DNA from: Physcomitrium patens
Lineage: Eukaryota > Streptophyta > Bryopsida > Funariales > Funariaceae
DNA: 64,000 nucleotides
Direction: 5' to 3'
NCBI RefSeq assembly: GCF_000002425.4
Contig: NC_037264.1
Coordinates: 6,960,475-7,024,474 of the forward strand
The notes beneath the pieces were generated by a model that saw only the letters and a program-made list of their open reading frames with translations, had not been told where the DNA came from and made no database searches. Numbering within the stretch: the first letter of the stretch is position 1; each line of letters opens with the position of its first letter. Both the position numbers and the translations under genes were made by a program. This document shows positions 50,401 to 62,730 of the stretch, in pieces.

Positions 50401-53400
50401 TTGTTCTCTTGATGTCCGGCAAGAGTCAACTGTACATACTGAGGTAACGGCGATTTGTTATATTTTGATCAATGCGAGGTACTGCAGCGTTTATTTGAGA
50501 TCTTTCGCTTATAATAATGTACTCAAACTGCAACTGGGAGCCGGTTACTTGTCGCATGCGATCAGTTTTCTCACATGAAATGAGGTGGTCCTGGACGATT
50601 TTCTGATTTCAGGCAACAGATGAGATTATTCGACTCTTAGGACTACACGACAATTACAACTCACTATCAGAGGCAGAGCGCATGAATTTGCTTGCAGAAA
50701 CTATCTCAAGTCCGCCCCCTTCAGACGAAGTCGAGGTTTGTGTTTGTGCTTATTCTTTTCAACGTACGGGATTTTCTTTGGGTTTGCGTTGTAACAATTG
50801 TCGTGTTTGTTTGTATACTTGTCAATCGCGTTAAGTTTAGCCGTAGACTTGTGCTAGATATACTAGTGTACTTCGAAATCAACATGGAGTTTATCGTTAC
50901 GTGAGGATGTGCGCTATGATAAGATGACGGTTCATCTATTGTTTTCATGTTGAATACTTTTCAGGAATTATACAAAACCATGTCGGAACCATCAAGGGAG
51001 GTAGTGGAGCTCTTTTTCGCCTGTGCGGATATTATAGAAAACATCTCCGAAAAATCCATAGCCTCTTACGTTATCTCCATGACTCGTCAAGCATCTCATG
51101 TGATGGAAGTACGTTCCTTTCCGCTTTTGTTCATGATTAGTGTCTTAGCTGCTCCCACTTTGGTTTGACACCATAAGTCGTTTCTTGTGTCACCGTGCCT
51201 TAACCTTCTGCGCTCTGTTGGAAATTAAAGTTCTATTAGAACTGGAGTGAAGTTCCAATCTATTGAAATCCATATTACATTGTAACTGATGCGGAAAGGA
51301 TTCTAAACTCACATTTTTTCGTTGTATTTCCTCCTCTTCTACTTCCTCAAAAACAGGTATTATTCCTTGGGTGGTTTGCATGTAAAAATTTGCTAGAGAA
51401 AAAAGCTTCCGGAGAATGGAGCGCACGGTTGGTTGTTGCTCCTCTCTTCGAAACTATACCAGATCTGGAGGTACTACGGAGGAGCTCGAAATTGAATAAT
51501 TCTTTTGCTTGGCTTTCGAGACCTGTGTTGCAGAATAGAATATCAGCAGTAATTGTTTTGAATGATAAAAGGAGCTCAAATGACTTAGTATTTCTTTTGA
51601 CTGTTAAATTCTTGTGTTGTTTGTAGAACATGCCAGGGTCTCTAGAATCTCTTTTCAAAAATGAGACTTACAAGGCAATCTTGATGGCTTCAGGCGGTAT
51701 TCAGGTAAAGTCAACCAGATGTGTTTATAAATAATATTACACTCGCACTAAAGAGTCTTACGTGTTTTCTTGGATTGCATTCTTATGTCTTGGGTTTTGT
51801 GTGACTATCGTTAATGATACTCCTCGTAGCAAACAGAGTTGTGTCGGCAAGCTTCGAATTTGATTATGATTTTGTTTAACCCTTCAATATCTTCGAAGAG
51901 AATGTTTATATGTAGAGGATACCATGACAAATGGAGTGTTTGCAGGAAGTGATGTTAGGTTATTCAGACTCCTGTAAAGATGGAGGTATTACAGCTAGTG
52001 CATACAACCTGTACAAGGCTCAATGTGTAATTCAAAAACTCACAAGTGAGGCAGGAGTGAAGTCGTGCATCTTTCATGGTCGTGGCGGTACTGTTGGTCG
52101 TGGAGCCGGCCCGACTCATGAGAGTATTCTATCACAGGTGATTTGTGCAGATAACTACATATCTCACTTTTTCTTTTTTTGAATGTTTTAGATATGAAAT
52201 TGTGGATGCTAAATCTTAGAAGTTCTTGCTGGTCACATGCATAATGTGGTGCTGAAGTTTTTTGGTCTCAGGCAACCATGATGGCAAAGAGTTGATTTTT
52301 AAAACGCATCATTTTCCTTAAACTTGTAGCGTGATAATGTTCTTATTTATTTACTTATTTTATTACTTTTACCCGTAACAAGTACTAGAGGTCCGTGTTC
52401 TTCTCGAGCAGTAGTATCAAGCGCTTGCCTCTTTGATTGACTTCTCTTTCACTTGTTGGCAGCCACCAGGCAGTGTGGATGGACAAATAAAATTCACAGA
52501 GCAAGGAGAAGTTATTACTTATCGTTATGGAAATGCTCAAACGGCTGCATACGAGTTGACTGTAAGTTTTCCATCACTTCTATTTCTGGCTAGTTGCCCT
52601 GTCTATCATGACAAGATCCCTGTCTTGATTTTTAATTGAAAATACTGTTGCATGTCCAATTGGTCTTGATCAGACTTCACGACTAAAACGCTCGGGATTG
52701 TTATAGGGACTTTGCTTACTGAATTTCAAAAAAAATCTTTGAAATTGCACCCAAAGGCTTCGGCCCATCAAAAATAACTGAGTTTTAACTAATATTTTTG
52801 GCCATGGTGTTGAATTAATAGGTTGGCATTACTGGGCTTTTAAAAGCTAGTCATCCCGCAACTCGACTTGGTGGTGACTATGAAAGGGTGAGCAGACATC
52901 GAGTTATTAATTCTATCGTTTTCTGGGAAAAAAATATACATTTGATAGCACTCTTCTTGGCATGAGGAATCTACGAGACTAATGTTGTAATAGTTGTGGT
53001 ATTTTATCTTCATTGCGGTATCTAATACCACCCTGCAGCGTATTGTATCATGTTATGTTAATCTGAGAAGTCAAGGCATCTTTTTTTTTTATTATGAAAT
53101 TCTACGAAGTCATAATAATACAACAGTATCTGTTCGGTAACATGGTGTGATGTGCTGGAACAGTACTTCTCTATTATGGAGCAGCTTGCGTCAGCTGCAG
53201 AGAAGTCGTACCGTGAACTGACTGACGATACGGAAGGATTTTATGATTATTTCTATGAATCAACCGTTGTCAACGAGATTGGACTGATCAACATTGGGAG
53301 TCGGCCTGCTCGTCGTAAGGCTGCTGTTCGTGACAAGTCTTCATTGCGTGCTATCCCTTGGGTCTTCGGGTGGGCACAGGTACGGCATAGCTTGTGCAAA

Positions 53401-55773
53401 CAATTCGTGTCTATCAGATTGTTTTGAAAATCCTTATTAGCTACCGCATTCGTCAAAAATGCTCTTGTTGCTGTGTTTTTCTGTACTGGTCATTTTTCAA
53501 ATACGGTAATATATGTTAAAGACTACTTTTGCGAAAATTTCCGATAATAAGATACTCGAGTTTTTCTAGTATCGCATAGAAAACCCCTATTCAGTTAACT
53601 TTTCATGTAATTGATTGTTGGGAGATAGAATCTATAGTATTAATTTTGAGTGCTCTGCCTTGGGATAAAACCCCGTCTTTTTGGACCTTAGAGAGCACTA
53701 AGTTTAGTTTCATGTCATCAGTGGGCATGGTTCGAAAAGGTGAGACTGGGTGGTTCATTTCACCTCAGGGTAAACATAACCTTTTCGTTCAAATTTCCTC
53801 ACGCCATAACTCATATTAGTAACTGTTTCCTAGACAAAATCCTGGTTTTTTTAATGAAGGTAACCAGCCCGAATGCAACCTCCTCACTCTTGGTCAGATT
53901 CTCTAGTCCAGTTCATCATGCTCAAACTTGCTAACCCGAGACTACGACAGATTGCAGACGGATATCTGAGCTGACATTTGCATCAAGAAAGCTTAGTTGA
54001 AGACACATAATCAGTTGAATATCAATTATTGCATGTAATATTCTCAAGTACAACTAAAGTTGGTTATGTACGGATTTTGTGTCCGACAGTCAAGGCACAC
54101 ACTACCAGCATGGTATGGGGTTGGCAGTGGCATTGCTCATTATACACGCGATGAACCAGACAGAATTAAAGAGCTTCAGTCGATGTATCAAGAATGGCCT
54201 TTCTTTCGCACTTTTCTGTCCAATGTGCAGGTATTTACGAACCCTCAAAGTCTGAAATTCTACATTGCTAGAGCTTTATTGGCTAAATATTGAAAATGAC
54301 CTTTTTCTAACTGTATCATCTTCATCGGGTATCTTAAGGTGGATGGTCTTGTTGAGGTTTTCACTAATTTTTTTTTTTTTTTTTTTTTGCATCACAACCA
54401 CTTCCACGTTGCTTTCATACACATTTTTTTGGCTATTTGTGACGTGAGATGAAGCTTGTGATTTTTGGCAACATGACAGATGTCTCTGTTTAAAGCATCA
54501 ATGGAGATCGCTCAAGAATACGCACGATTATGCTCGTATGTGTGCTCCCCATTACTTTGCCATACATGATAAATTTGCGTAACGGAGTTCTTTTGTAAGT
54601 GTTTTGCAACTAATTTCTAACATGAGGTTTCCCTGGTAATCATGGCATTGGTTATGTGCGTCTGTGTGAGATTTCCCATCCAATATCTCCGAGCACAGTA
54701 GTCATGGTACCGACGTGTGTAACAACCAGAATACCTGTATAAAATTTGTCCACAATCCTAGTTGATGCTTAGAACCTTTAGGCTGATCCTATCTAGTAGT
54801 TTTCAAACCTGTCATATTTTTCTTTGATTAAATATTGTTCTTTAAATTATCCATGGTCCTTACATGTTGTACTTCCTCACGCTAGTCTATCCATCTGATC
54901 AAATGCAGGAACCGCATCACGCAAAAGCTGGTCTATGATCTAGTGGCGCAAGAGTACTCTCTCACGAAGGCTCAGGTTTGTTACCTTTGTTCTTTAGCAA
55001 TTATGAGTTGTGTCCGTTTGGTTCGTTCTAAACTACCCGTCTTGGTCATTTAAGTAAATAATACATGAAATGTTCAGTGGTCTTTTAAGGTAATAGATCA
55101 TCCTTCTGTGGCCTATTTTCGGGGGAATAATTCAACTCAGTAATCTGTTTCTTAAATATCAATATATTAACTCTAAATTGTGTCTGGGTTTGTCTCATGT
55201 GTTCGGAAACATGCATGAGCTGAAAGTAGTGAATTGTTAGTAGCTGTTGCCTGATCTTGTTGCAGGTGGTCATTTATTTATTCCTCAGTCATTTTCAATG
55301 CATATATGTGAACCAGCTAATCTCTGATTGTAAAAGCATGGGGGGGGGGGCGGATGGGTGTAAAGTTTCTGATGGTTTCGCAGCAAAATAAGTTGCTCCA
55401 GGACAATCCGTCTTTGGAGAGTTCATTCGACACGCGACGAAAGTACCTCGACCCACTTAACCACCTCCAGGTACTGCTAGTTTCTGTTTTCTGATACAAC
55501 TTGCAATTTACTATCTGTTTTTCACGAGTTTTCTGCTTTTTTACCCTTGAAATTAAGTTACACTATTAGCAGATTCTGCTCTGATCCAAAACCCAGAATG
55601 TTTTCATTTTATATTCTAAAACACCTTATCTTCTTGGTTATCTGGTGTGATAGATCATACTTTTGGGCCGCCAAAGAGACCCAACAGCACCTGAGGAGCA
55701 AAAACCCCTGTGGGAGAAGCCTTTGCTCAGGACCATCAAGGCCATTGCCAGTAACATGCGTAACACTGGCTAG
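44457..55773 (+). CDS. PPC: Plastid-targeted ACT domain-phosphoenolpyruvate carboxylase fusion
   Basis: Predicted to fix bicarbonate onto PEP, giving oxaloacetate. Exons, all phase-compatible: 44457-44488, 45374-45484, 45691-45981, 46175-46361, 46552 (or 46585)-46653, 46868-46969, 47166-47255, 47419-47538, 47772-47867, 48296-48352, 48462-48605, 48712-48799, 48971-49056, 49249-49374, 49527-49634, 49945-50052, 50312-50443, 50613-50735, 50965-51108, 51357-51470, 51627-51704, 51946-52137, 52463-52561, 52822-52887, 53164-53379, 54090-54230, 54480-54535, 54909-54975, 55384-55470, 55654-55773. Product about 1160 aa. Residues 1-59 ([14 protein letters not shown]...) lack acidic residues and are rich in A/S/R, like a chloroplast transit peptide. 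Residues 76-114 are acidic. Residues 118-190 form an ACT domain ([29 protein letters not shown]). From about 208 on it is PEPC: FTAHPTE (catalytic His353), [29 protein letters not shown], the [14 protein letters not shown] loop (856-869), GSRPARRK, and a final RNTG. No plant-type N-terminal phosphorylation motif is seen. No internal stop occurs. The first three exons rest on splice logic only. Confidence 0.9.
45890..46361 (+). other. ACT domain segment of the fusion gene (end of exon 3 and exon 4)
   Basis: Two exons joined in phase 2 (codon 145, AG/T) encode a beta-alpha-beta-beta-alpha-beta pattern: [20 protein letters not shown], then [29 protein letters not shown] and [12 protein letters not shown]. 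This matches the ACT fold of ACR/GlnD-type regulators. The usual D-x-x-G-L-L turn reads D-Q-D-N-L-L, with Gly replaced by Asn. ACT domains typically bind amino acids and transmit allosteric signals. The domain ends 17 residues before the first PEPC-like segment, leaving no room for another enzyme. Confidence 0.85.
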
Positions 55774-57400
55774 TTTCGTAAGCTTATGCATTTTGCATCT
55801 ATAAATTGTAACAGAAGATGAGAATCAGATTGCGAGTGCTGTGGCTGAGACAACGATCACGATTTCACAAATTTGAATTCTTAGTCTAGATCTCATGTAG
55901 GGCCTTCAAAAGCTCAGATTTCATCCTTTATGACCATCCATAGGCGCAGTGGGGGTATCCGTGATTCCTAGCTTAGTAAACTGTTAGAGGTTTGTTTGGT
56001 TTTACGTTTTATTATATGTAGAAACAAAGCATTTGTCACAAAATGTTTATTTAAGTCGATTCTGGAACATGAACTGTTGACCAACCTGGAAATTTTTCTT
56101 TCTTCCTTCCTTTTCTTTTATTCTACATTTTTTTTCTGTGATTGTTGATTTCGTATGTCAAATATATAGTCACTTTAACATATCCTCATCTATTCGCCAT
56201 CGCTACAATAGTTTTCAATATAAGGTCAGAAGTTAACCTGAGCTGCCCAGTAGAATACTAGTTCTACGTTGTGACATTACTGTATCGATGTTATTCATCT
56301 GAGGATCGCCTTTTTGAAATATGTACCGGAATCACTAATCTAATGGACAGAAGGATAAGACCACTTGTGCAATTACTGCCAATTGATGCATGCAACAAAA
56401 TTACCCTGAAGAGACGAGGAGAAATCAGGTGAAGAGGCCGGACTAAGGAGAAAGTTTCAAGCGGTCGACGTTATGGCGAAATTACTTGAGAACTAAACCT
56501 GGATACCATTAGTGGGTTAAATTTGATTCAGCAGGTGGTGTGGTTTGGTTTCAAAGGTTGACTCTGTTTGTCACCCCACATTATTCTTGTTTTTGTTTTT
56601 CCTTCCAGATACAGTGTTCTCAAATCTGCGTTTATTGAAATGTTTGATCGCTCTGCTACTCAATGACTGTTGAAGATTACCATTGGTTGCAGATTGGTGG
56701 AAGCATTGCAGGATGGCTGTTTTGGAAGTTAATTGAATCATGCTCGATCACAGTGTTTTTAGGAATTTCAAGCATGACTGGCTGACATTTCAGAACGGCA
56801 TCTTTTCTTTTCTTTTTTTTATAATTAGTTTTGTAAACTATGAGAAGAGCGATGACAATCAGTTTCCCCCTAAAAATAACTTTCAAGGAATACTCTTGAA
56901 AACACTATTTGTGCCCGGCTTGCCCAATCCCAACTGTATTTTCGGGAACTGGATCTCAGTCAGCTCCAGAATAACTGGATCATTCAAGGCACTAAGTAAC
57001 TCAGATCCTTGAGTTTGCTGTGATCCACTATTTTGAGGACAAGGAACCCACTGCGCCATTACTGGTGCTCATGACTGGGCTCGGAATGTGGGTGTCTTAT
57101 AAAAGGGGTTTGTACAGCTTCTGGGATACGTAGTATTAGTGGATGAGAAACCACTCTGAGAATGGGGGTCATACAGAACACAGCAGGTTTTTGAAATCTG
57201 CCACGGCGCTTCAACATATGGGGTCTGCACTCTTCCAGAGCATGATTGTTCCAGCACTTGCCAAGGGCGCCGTGCCTGTGCCACGTTCATAATAATGAAG
57301 CTGGGCAGCAGCTCATGATCACCATCACATGGAGCGGGTAATGTACTGCTAAGCAAAACTGATCCAAGCTCTGCCACGTTGTACTATTGAAAGATGGAGG
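55774..57400. other. 3' flank of the ACT-PEPC gene
   Basis: Begins with the probable 3' untranslated region. No convincing exon or domain is visible; open frames at 56677-56886 (-), 56740-57012 (+) and 57069-57377 (-) have no recognisable features. Confidence 0.45.
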
Positions 57401-57552
57401 ATTCCAGTACTTTCATTAGTGGATGATTTTTATTTTTATTTTTACTATCTGGAGTCAGTGGGTAGGTGGTTTGTTTCCGAATAGGGGCAGTGCATTGGTG
57501 TGACTCCGCTACCGGAATGGCCCCCTCTTCCGTGAGGAACCGATCCGTGAGT

Positions 57553-58309
57553 TCAACCCTGCAGCCTGGAGCTCGCTCTGCAGACGATTGGGATGCACTC
57601 CGTTTCTACACCCTGTGCTGTAATCATAGACTCAATAAATTTAGCACGCATGCCATTCGGACCTAAGATTTGGCCGCAGATTGTCCACGTCCATCCACGG
57701 CTTAATATAGACCACGCCAACGCACGATCGCGTGGCCCATCTGCAGATTTGCCTTGAACAGATTGTTGCAGTGCACATCGCAACCATCGCTTCCGGAGCT
57801 GCGGCGAAGCAACCTCGGGCACTGCTCCGCCACTTGTGTCTGAAGTATCTTGGGTTGCCCAAACTATTGCGACCAGATGGACACGAGAATGTAGGAAGGA
57901 TCCAGTGGAGTTACTGTTCAAGGCACCGTACTCATCGCGCGACGTCCCCCTCCTTGACTCAACCTCCTCCTCCTCCTCCTCCGTTCCTTCCTTGTGGCAA
58001 GAGGTTAGCCATTTAACAGCATTCATTTGTCCTCACCCCGCCTCCTCCATTAACTTAATATCCATCGTTTGTCTCATTTCTGTTGCTGAATGATGGAAGT
58101 CCGTTATGCAAGCTACTGGACATGCCTACGTTCCTGAACGTGATGCGTTAACCATCGTCACGGCTCATACAGTTGCGTGTCGTATTGGGCGATCCGATGG
58201 AGAGGTGCATGGTCAGTTTAACGAGTTCAAAGTCGACGGATGCATGCTTGCGAAATTAGCACAAGTTATCGACATCTGTCCCGCAGGATGTTTGGGCGAC
58301 GGTAGATAA
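57553..58309. other. GC-richer stretch with overlapping open frames, identity unknown
   Basis: Three open frames overlap at 57553-58026 (-, 157 aa, with an acidic E-run), 57732-58016 (+, 94 aa, ending in a proline run) and 57836-58093 (+). A separate ATG-started frame at 58106-58309 (+) gives 67 aa (MQATGHAYVPERDALTIVTA...). None shows a domain I recognise. The E-run and P-run both come from one CTCCTCCTC microsatellite. It may be an exon of an unrecognised gene, a decayed gene or a non-coding transcript. Confidence 0.25.
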
Positions 58310-59608
58310 GTAACCGTCGACTGCTGCATCAGTCAGGGCTCATGGTACGCCATTCAGATTGTAATAACCTAATTCTCTCAGGGTGAACTTATTTTATCAT
58401 CATTGTCATCGGGATTAGAATTTAAAAAACGTCGTGTATTGTCACAGTCTCTGTAATTTTACATTGATCTTCTTTGTACTACGTTAAAAAAAGTTACTAC
58501 CTGCACCGATCCAGGACTAAGTCTTGAGTAAGTATGACTCCAATTTCTGGAGACGTTCAGAAAATTGATGCGACTTTCAACTGCTCTCTCGTACCATTAG
58601 ACTAGGTCTAGTAGAATTCCAAAAGCATGGAAGACGAAGTAAACAAACTTTCTCTTCTGAGAGCCTACGTATGCAACTTCTATAACATTTTCCTACACCG
58701 ACAAACCCAAACGAAAAAGCGTAGGATACATCATCGACTAGTGCACTAAATTCTTCGTGATGAAAGGGCGGGCCACACCAGGGCAATGTGCTCCTGGAGC
58801 AACACTTTGACACTCTGCTGCACCGCCAGATGTACAAACCAATCCAACCTCCCCAAAAAAGGTAACAAAGAGTGAAGTACAAGTATGCATACACATAACT
58901 TTATATTTACATGTGCTTTTTTCCTACTGAAATTAGGTCACTGCAAATACGGTAGTTACACATTCAAAATCGACAAGGATACTGTGACCTTCGGTGGTAC
59001 TTGTAGAGCAACGGAATGACAAAGAATACAGACTTCTATGAGGGTTGGGGATCTAAAATCCAGAGTCCAACCCCAGAGCGTCCCATTTTATTTTTTTATT
59101 TTTTTATTTTTTTATATCTATTTCTATTTTTCTGATCTTTCTACAGAGTTCACTTGTTTCATAACCAGCGCCATCGATCCCACGGAAGGAGCTATGCATC
59201 CATTTCCTCCCCCTAACCTCTCCGTCCCTCCCCTCACTCCCAATGTGTAACGGGGTATGAGGCAAGGGTGTTGACGACATGATGCTTCCTGGAGGATATG
59301 ATTCGTGAATGGACTTTGTAGACGGAAAGGGCGTGGAATTCAAATCACTCCTAGCGTTGTCAAGCGAGGTTTGTACTAGTGGAGACAGACCACATGAGGC
59401 AGGGAGAGAAGGGGGTTGGGTGTCCAAGGAGCTCTGCCCGTGTGGCCCTACAGAGAGGAACCACTGGAAGCTGATCGTCAGTCCATCTAAGCACCCTCAC
59501 CCATCTAGCTCTGAATCGGCACCCCAAGAATTGCATTGTATTGCATTGCATTGCGTGACAGTGAGAGAGTGAGTCCTTGCAGTTGCAAAAAGGGGTAAGG
59601 ACCCAAAA
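58310..59608. other. Intergenic, no gene recognised
   Basis: Mixed-composition DNA including a T-run repeat (TTTTTTTAT) at 59088-59115 and a TTGCATTGTATTGCATTGCA repeat near 59530-59556. Open frames here are short and overlap one another. Confidence 0.4.
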
Positions 59609-59694
59609 GGGCCCACAGGAAGGGAAGGCAAGGGATCTAATCCTATAGGGCCCACAGGAAGGGAAGGCAAGGGATCTAATCCTATAGGGCCCAC
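59609..59694. repeat. 39-nt exact tandem duplication
   Basis: 59609-59647 and 59648-59686 are identical copies of a unit starting GGGCCCACAGGAAGGGAAGG, followed by eight bases of a third copy. Confidence 0.9.
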
Positions 59695-59771
59695 GGGGCT
59701 CTTCCTCCTCCTCCTCCTGCTCTTCATTAGCCTGGCCCTGTTTGCGCCCAACTACTGCTACTACTATTACG

Positions 59772-59834
59772 ACTACTACTACTAATACTGAGACTACTAC
59801 TACTAATACTGAGACTACTACTACTAATACTGAG
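59772..59834. repeat. 21-nt minisatellite, three exact copies
   Basis: Three perfect copies of ACTACTACTACTAATACTGAG (units at 59772, 59793 and 59814), embedded in a longer ACT-triplet tract from about 59750 to 59852. The Thr-rich and Val-rich open frames here are products of the repeat. Confidence 0.9.
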
Positions 59835-60013
59835 ACTACTACCACTACTCAGTTGCCCTCTTTCATTCCTGCTTTCCGGATGATGAATGGGGCTGGAAAT
59901 CCTTCGGGGTTCACACTCAACCGACACCCTTTCCTCGCTGCCCTGTCCCTTTCCCTTCCTTTCCTGCAGAACTCAGGCTTTTGTTTATTTGTTTGCCTTT
60001 TTCCCCTTCTTCT

Positions 60014-60096
60014 GCTGTTGCTTCTTCTTCATCGTCTTCTTCTTCTTCTTCATCGTCTTCTTCTTCTTCTTCATCGTCTTCTTCTTCTTCTTCATT
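60014..60096. repeat. CTT-rich minisatellite with 21-nt period
   Basis: CATCGT recurs at 60030, 60051 and 60072 within CTT triplets, giving a 21-nt period. It makes Ser-, Phe- and Lys-rich false open frames. Confidence 0.85.
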
Positions 60097-60239
60097 TCAC
60101 CGTCCTCATTATGACGACCTCCCTGAACATGAGAGAGAAACACTTTCATACAACTCCTATATATACATATATAATGTCTATATGAGTATTGAATTGGGAT
60201 TGCTATTTTGGTTGTGTGGAGCTGCATGCATTCATTAAT

Positions 60240-62033
60240 GGTGGGGGTCATGTTGCAAGGGGTGGCTTTACAGTGAAAATCAAGGCTCTCTGTGCGTAAG
60301 AGGACTTCATGTGAGTGGAAGAATGCAAGATTGTAATTTTCTTCTTCTTCTTCATCTACTTTTCAGGGCTTGGGTTCTGGAAAGATCTGAAAGTCCATTC
60401 TTGTGACACAAGAAATCAAATTTTGATAAAAATGCATCATTAACAAACTTGAGTTCATTCTAGGAGTTCGTGGATATATGGTAGCTTTGTTTCTCTTTAT
60501 TTGGGGTCTTTCTAATTATGGAAATATAATCATGACATTTGTATTTGTAGAACACGATTTTAAAAAATATATATATCTGATTTAGAGAAGAAAAAAAGAA
60601 TTGAATTCTTCACTTAACTTTTCAATTGTCAAAATCTTATTGATGTCTTCCTTTCTTGATTTGCACTTTTAGCTTGAGCAATGAGGATTCCGCACATTGT
60701 GATGCCACAAGTTTAGTTTCTTTTCTTATTGAGATATTAAAGCACAATCCTCATTTAAATTTTATAAACAAGCCGCATTTTTTTCATTTATTTTTTAGGA
60801 TTTATTCGTATACAAACTTTGTTTGTTTGTTTGAATGATTGAATGTGAAATTGCTTCAAGTTCTCCAAGCATGAGTGTATTGATTGTACCGTTAATGTAG
60901 ACAGTAATAATCTTTTAGTAAGTTTAGGCATGTTGGACAGAAGATAATATATTTCCTATTCATATTCAGTTAGATTCAATTTTAATAAAAAAAAAGAAAA
61001 AATAAAGATTGATGTGATCAAATACTTCACAAGACTAAGCAAGTAACAGCTTTCTCATCATCACCATTATACATATTACTGAAATGGACATCCATGTTAA
61101 TTACAAAAATACAACCATTTATGTAAAAAATTTACAACAATAATTTCAAAATATATTAGCCAATCATATACATCATACTACTGAGTTTATGTGTGTATAC
61201 ACACTTCATTAAACTTCATGTGCTTATGTTACAAATGTTTAAAGTTAATTTTAATATAAGTAAATGTGTATATATAAATTACATAGTATGCTTATAAGTT
61301 GGAGTTTTAATGAATCATTTATTAACTTTACATGAAAAAATCAAATTTGGATAATTAAAATAACATCGTCATTATTTTCAATAAGGAACATAATATTCTT
61401 ATTTATTTTGAAATATCTCCTTGTGATGGTAAACTACAGTTGGACACTTATTACTTGCTTTGCACTTCAATCCAGACTACAGAGTGTTTGTTAAAGTGGA
61501 ATCTATATTGCATGAGTACCTAACAACTTCCAAAACCATTCCTAGACCTTCTAACTTTTTCAACGCATCAAATTGGTACAAGTCCAACCTCTATGGACTT
61601 AATTATCATATCATCAGATTTCAAAATATGAGCCTGGTGTTGGACCCAAGTCAAGATGCTTGAATTGCATTTATTGAAAAATAATAACAAATGATCTCAC
61701 AAATAATAATTGGAGAGATGAGAAGAAGCCTTGAACTTTATGAGCACAAACATTAGAATCCCTATGCATATATTTCCATGTGCAATGGGTTAAGATAGAT
61801 GGGGAGAATGTGAGTTGAACCTACACAAACTTATGTCTTAAATTATACAAACAAATGGATTATATATATATACACCAATAAAATCCTTTCTATCTATTTT
61901 TGAAACAATGTCAACAAGGAATTTGTGGTTATGAAACCTATGAGATAGAGGGACAAGAGGTATATATATATATATATATATATATGTGGGTTTTTGTTCT
62001 GTGGATATAAACAATATTTAAGGTAGAAGTGTG

Positions 62034-62071
<38 letters not shown>

Positions 62072-62663
62072 CACATAATTTTTATATTAAATTTGAAAGC
62101 ATATTAAAGCATTGTATCCCAAGTAGCATTTTCTGATGGACATGGACACAATGTATATGATTCAAACATGTATGAAAGCATATTACCATGTGAAAATAAA
62201 ATATGTGTGATGTTTGTTTTATTACACATGTTCATAATTCATTCTGAAAAAATCTCATTGATGCATTAGATGCTACTTTTGGAATCAAATTTGGTATAAA
62301 TAATGTTGTTTTCATAGTTAGTTTCTGTAAATTGGTTGATGAAGATTCATCTCAGAGCAACTTAAATCATTTTAACTGAAAATTCTGTTCTTATTAATGA
62401 CGTCCAAGATAAAAACTTGATTTATTAATTTACATGAATTAATAATTAATTCATATAAATTAAGTTTTTTTTATCTTAGAAATATTTTGAAATAATCAGA
62501 ATTTATATGAAATAAAATCAACCTTTTTCAAACATCCACATCAATCAAATGGTTATTGCCAAAGGAAAATAATTTGGGGAAGTTACAAGAGATAAAAATG
62601 AAATGGAGATGATTTGACAAGATTAAGAATTGTCTCTATTTTTTTTTTCTTCTTGTTTCTAAT

Positions 62664-62730
<67 letters not shown>

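Noticed and set aside
53720-53760. GGTTCGAA motif as a possible tRNA T-arm (also at 46980 and 42688)
   Set aside because: No matching acceptor, D or anticodon arms could be folded at any of these sites.
59609-60096. Possible CRISPR-like array from the repeated units
   Set aside because: Units are directly adjacent tandem copies without unique spacers, and this is plant nuclear DNA.
59360-60185. Val/Ser/Thr/Lys-rich open frames on both strands
   Set aside because: They are translations of triplet minisatellites (ACT, CTT) with no domain.
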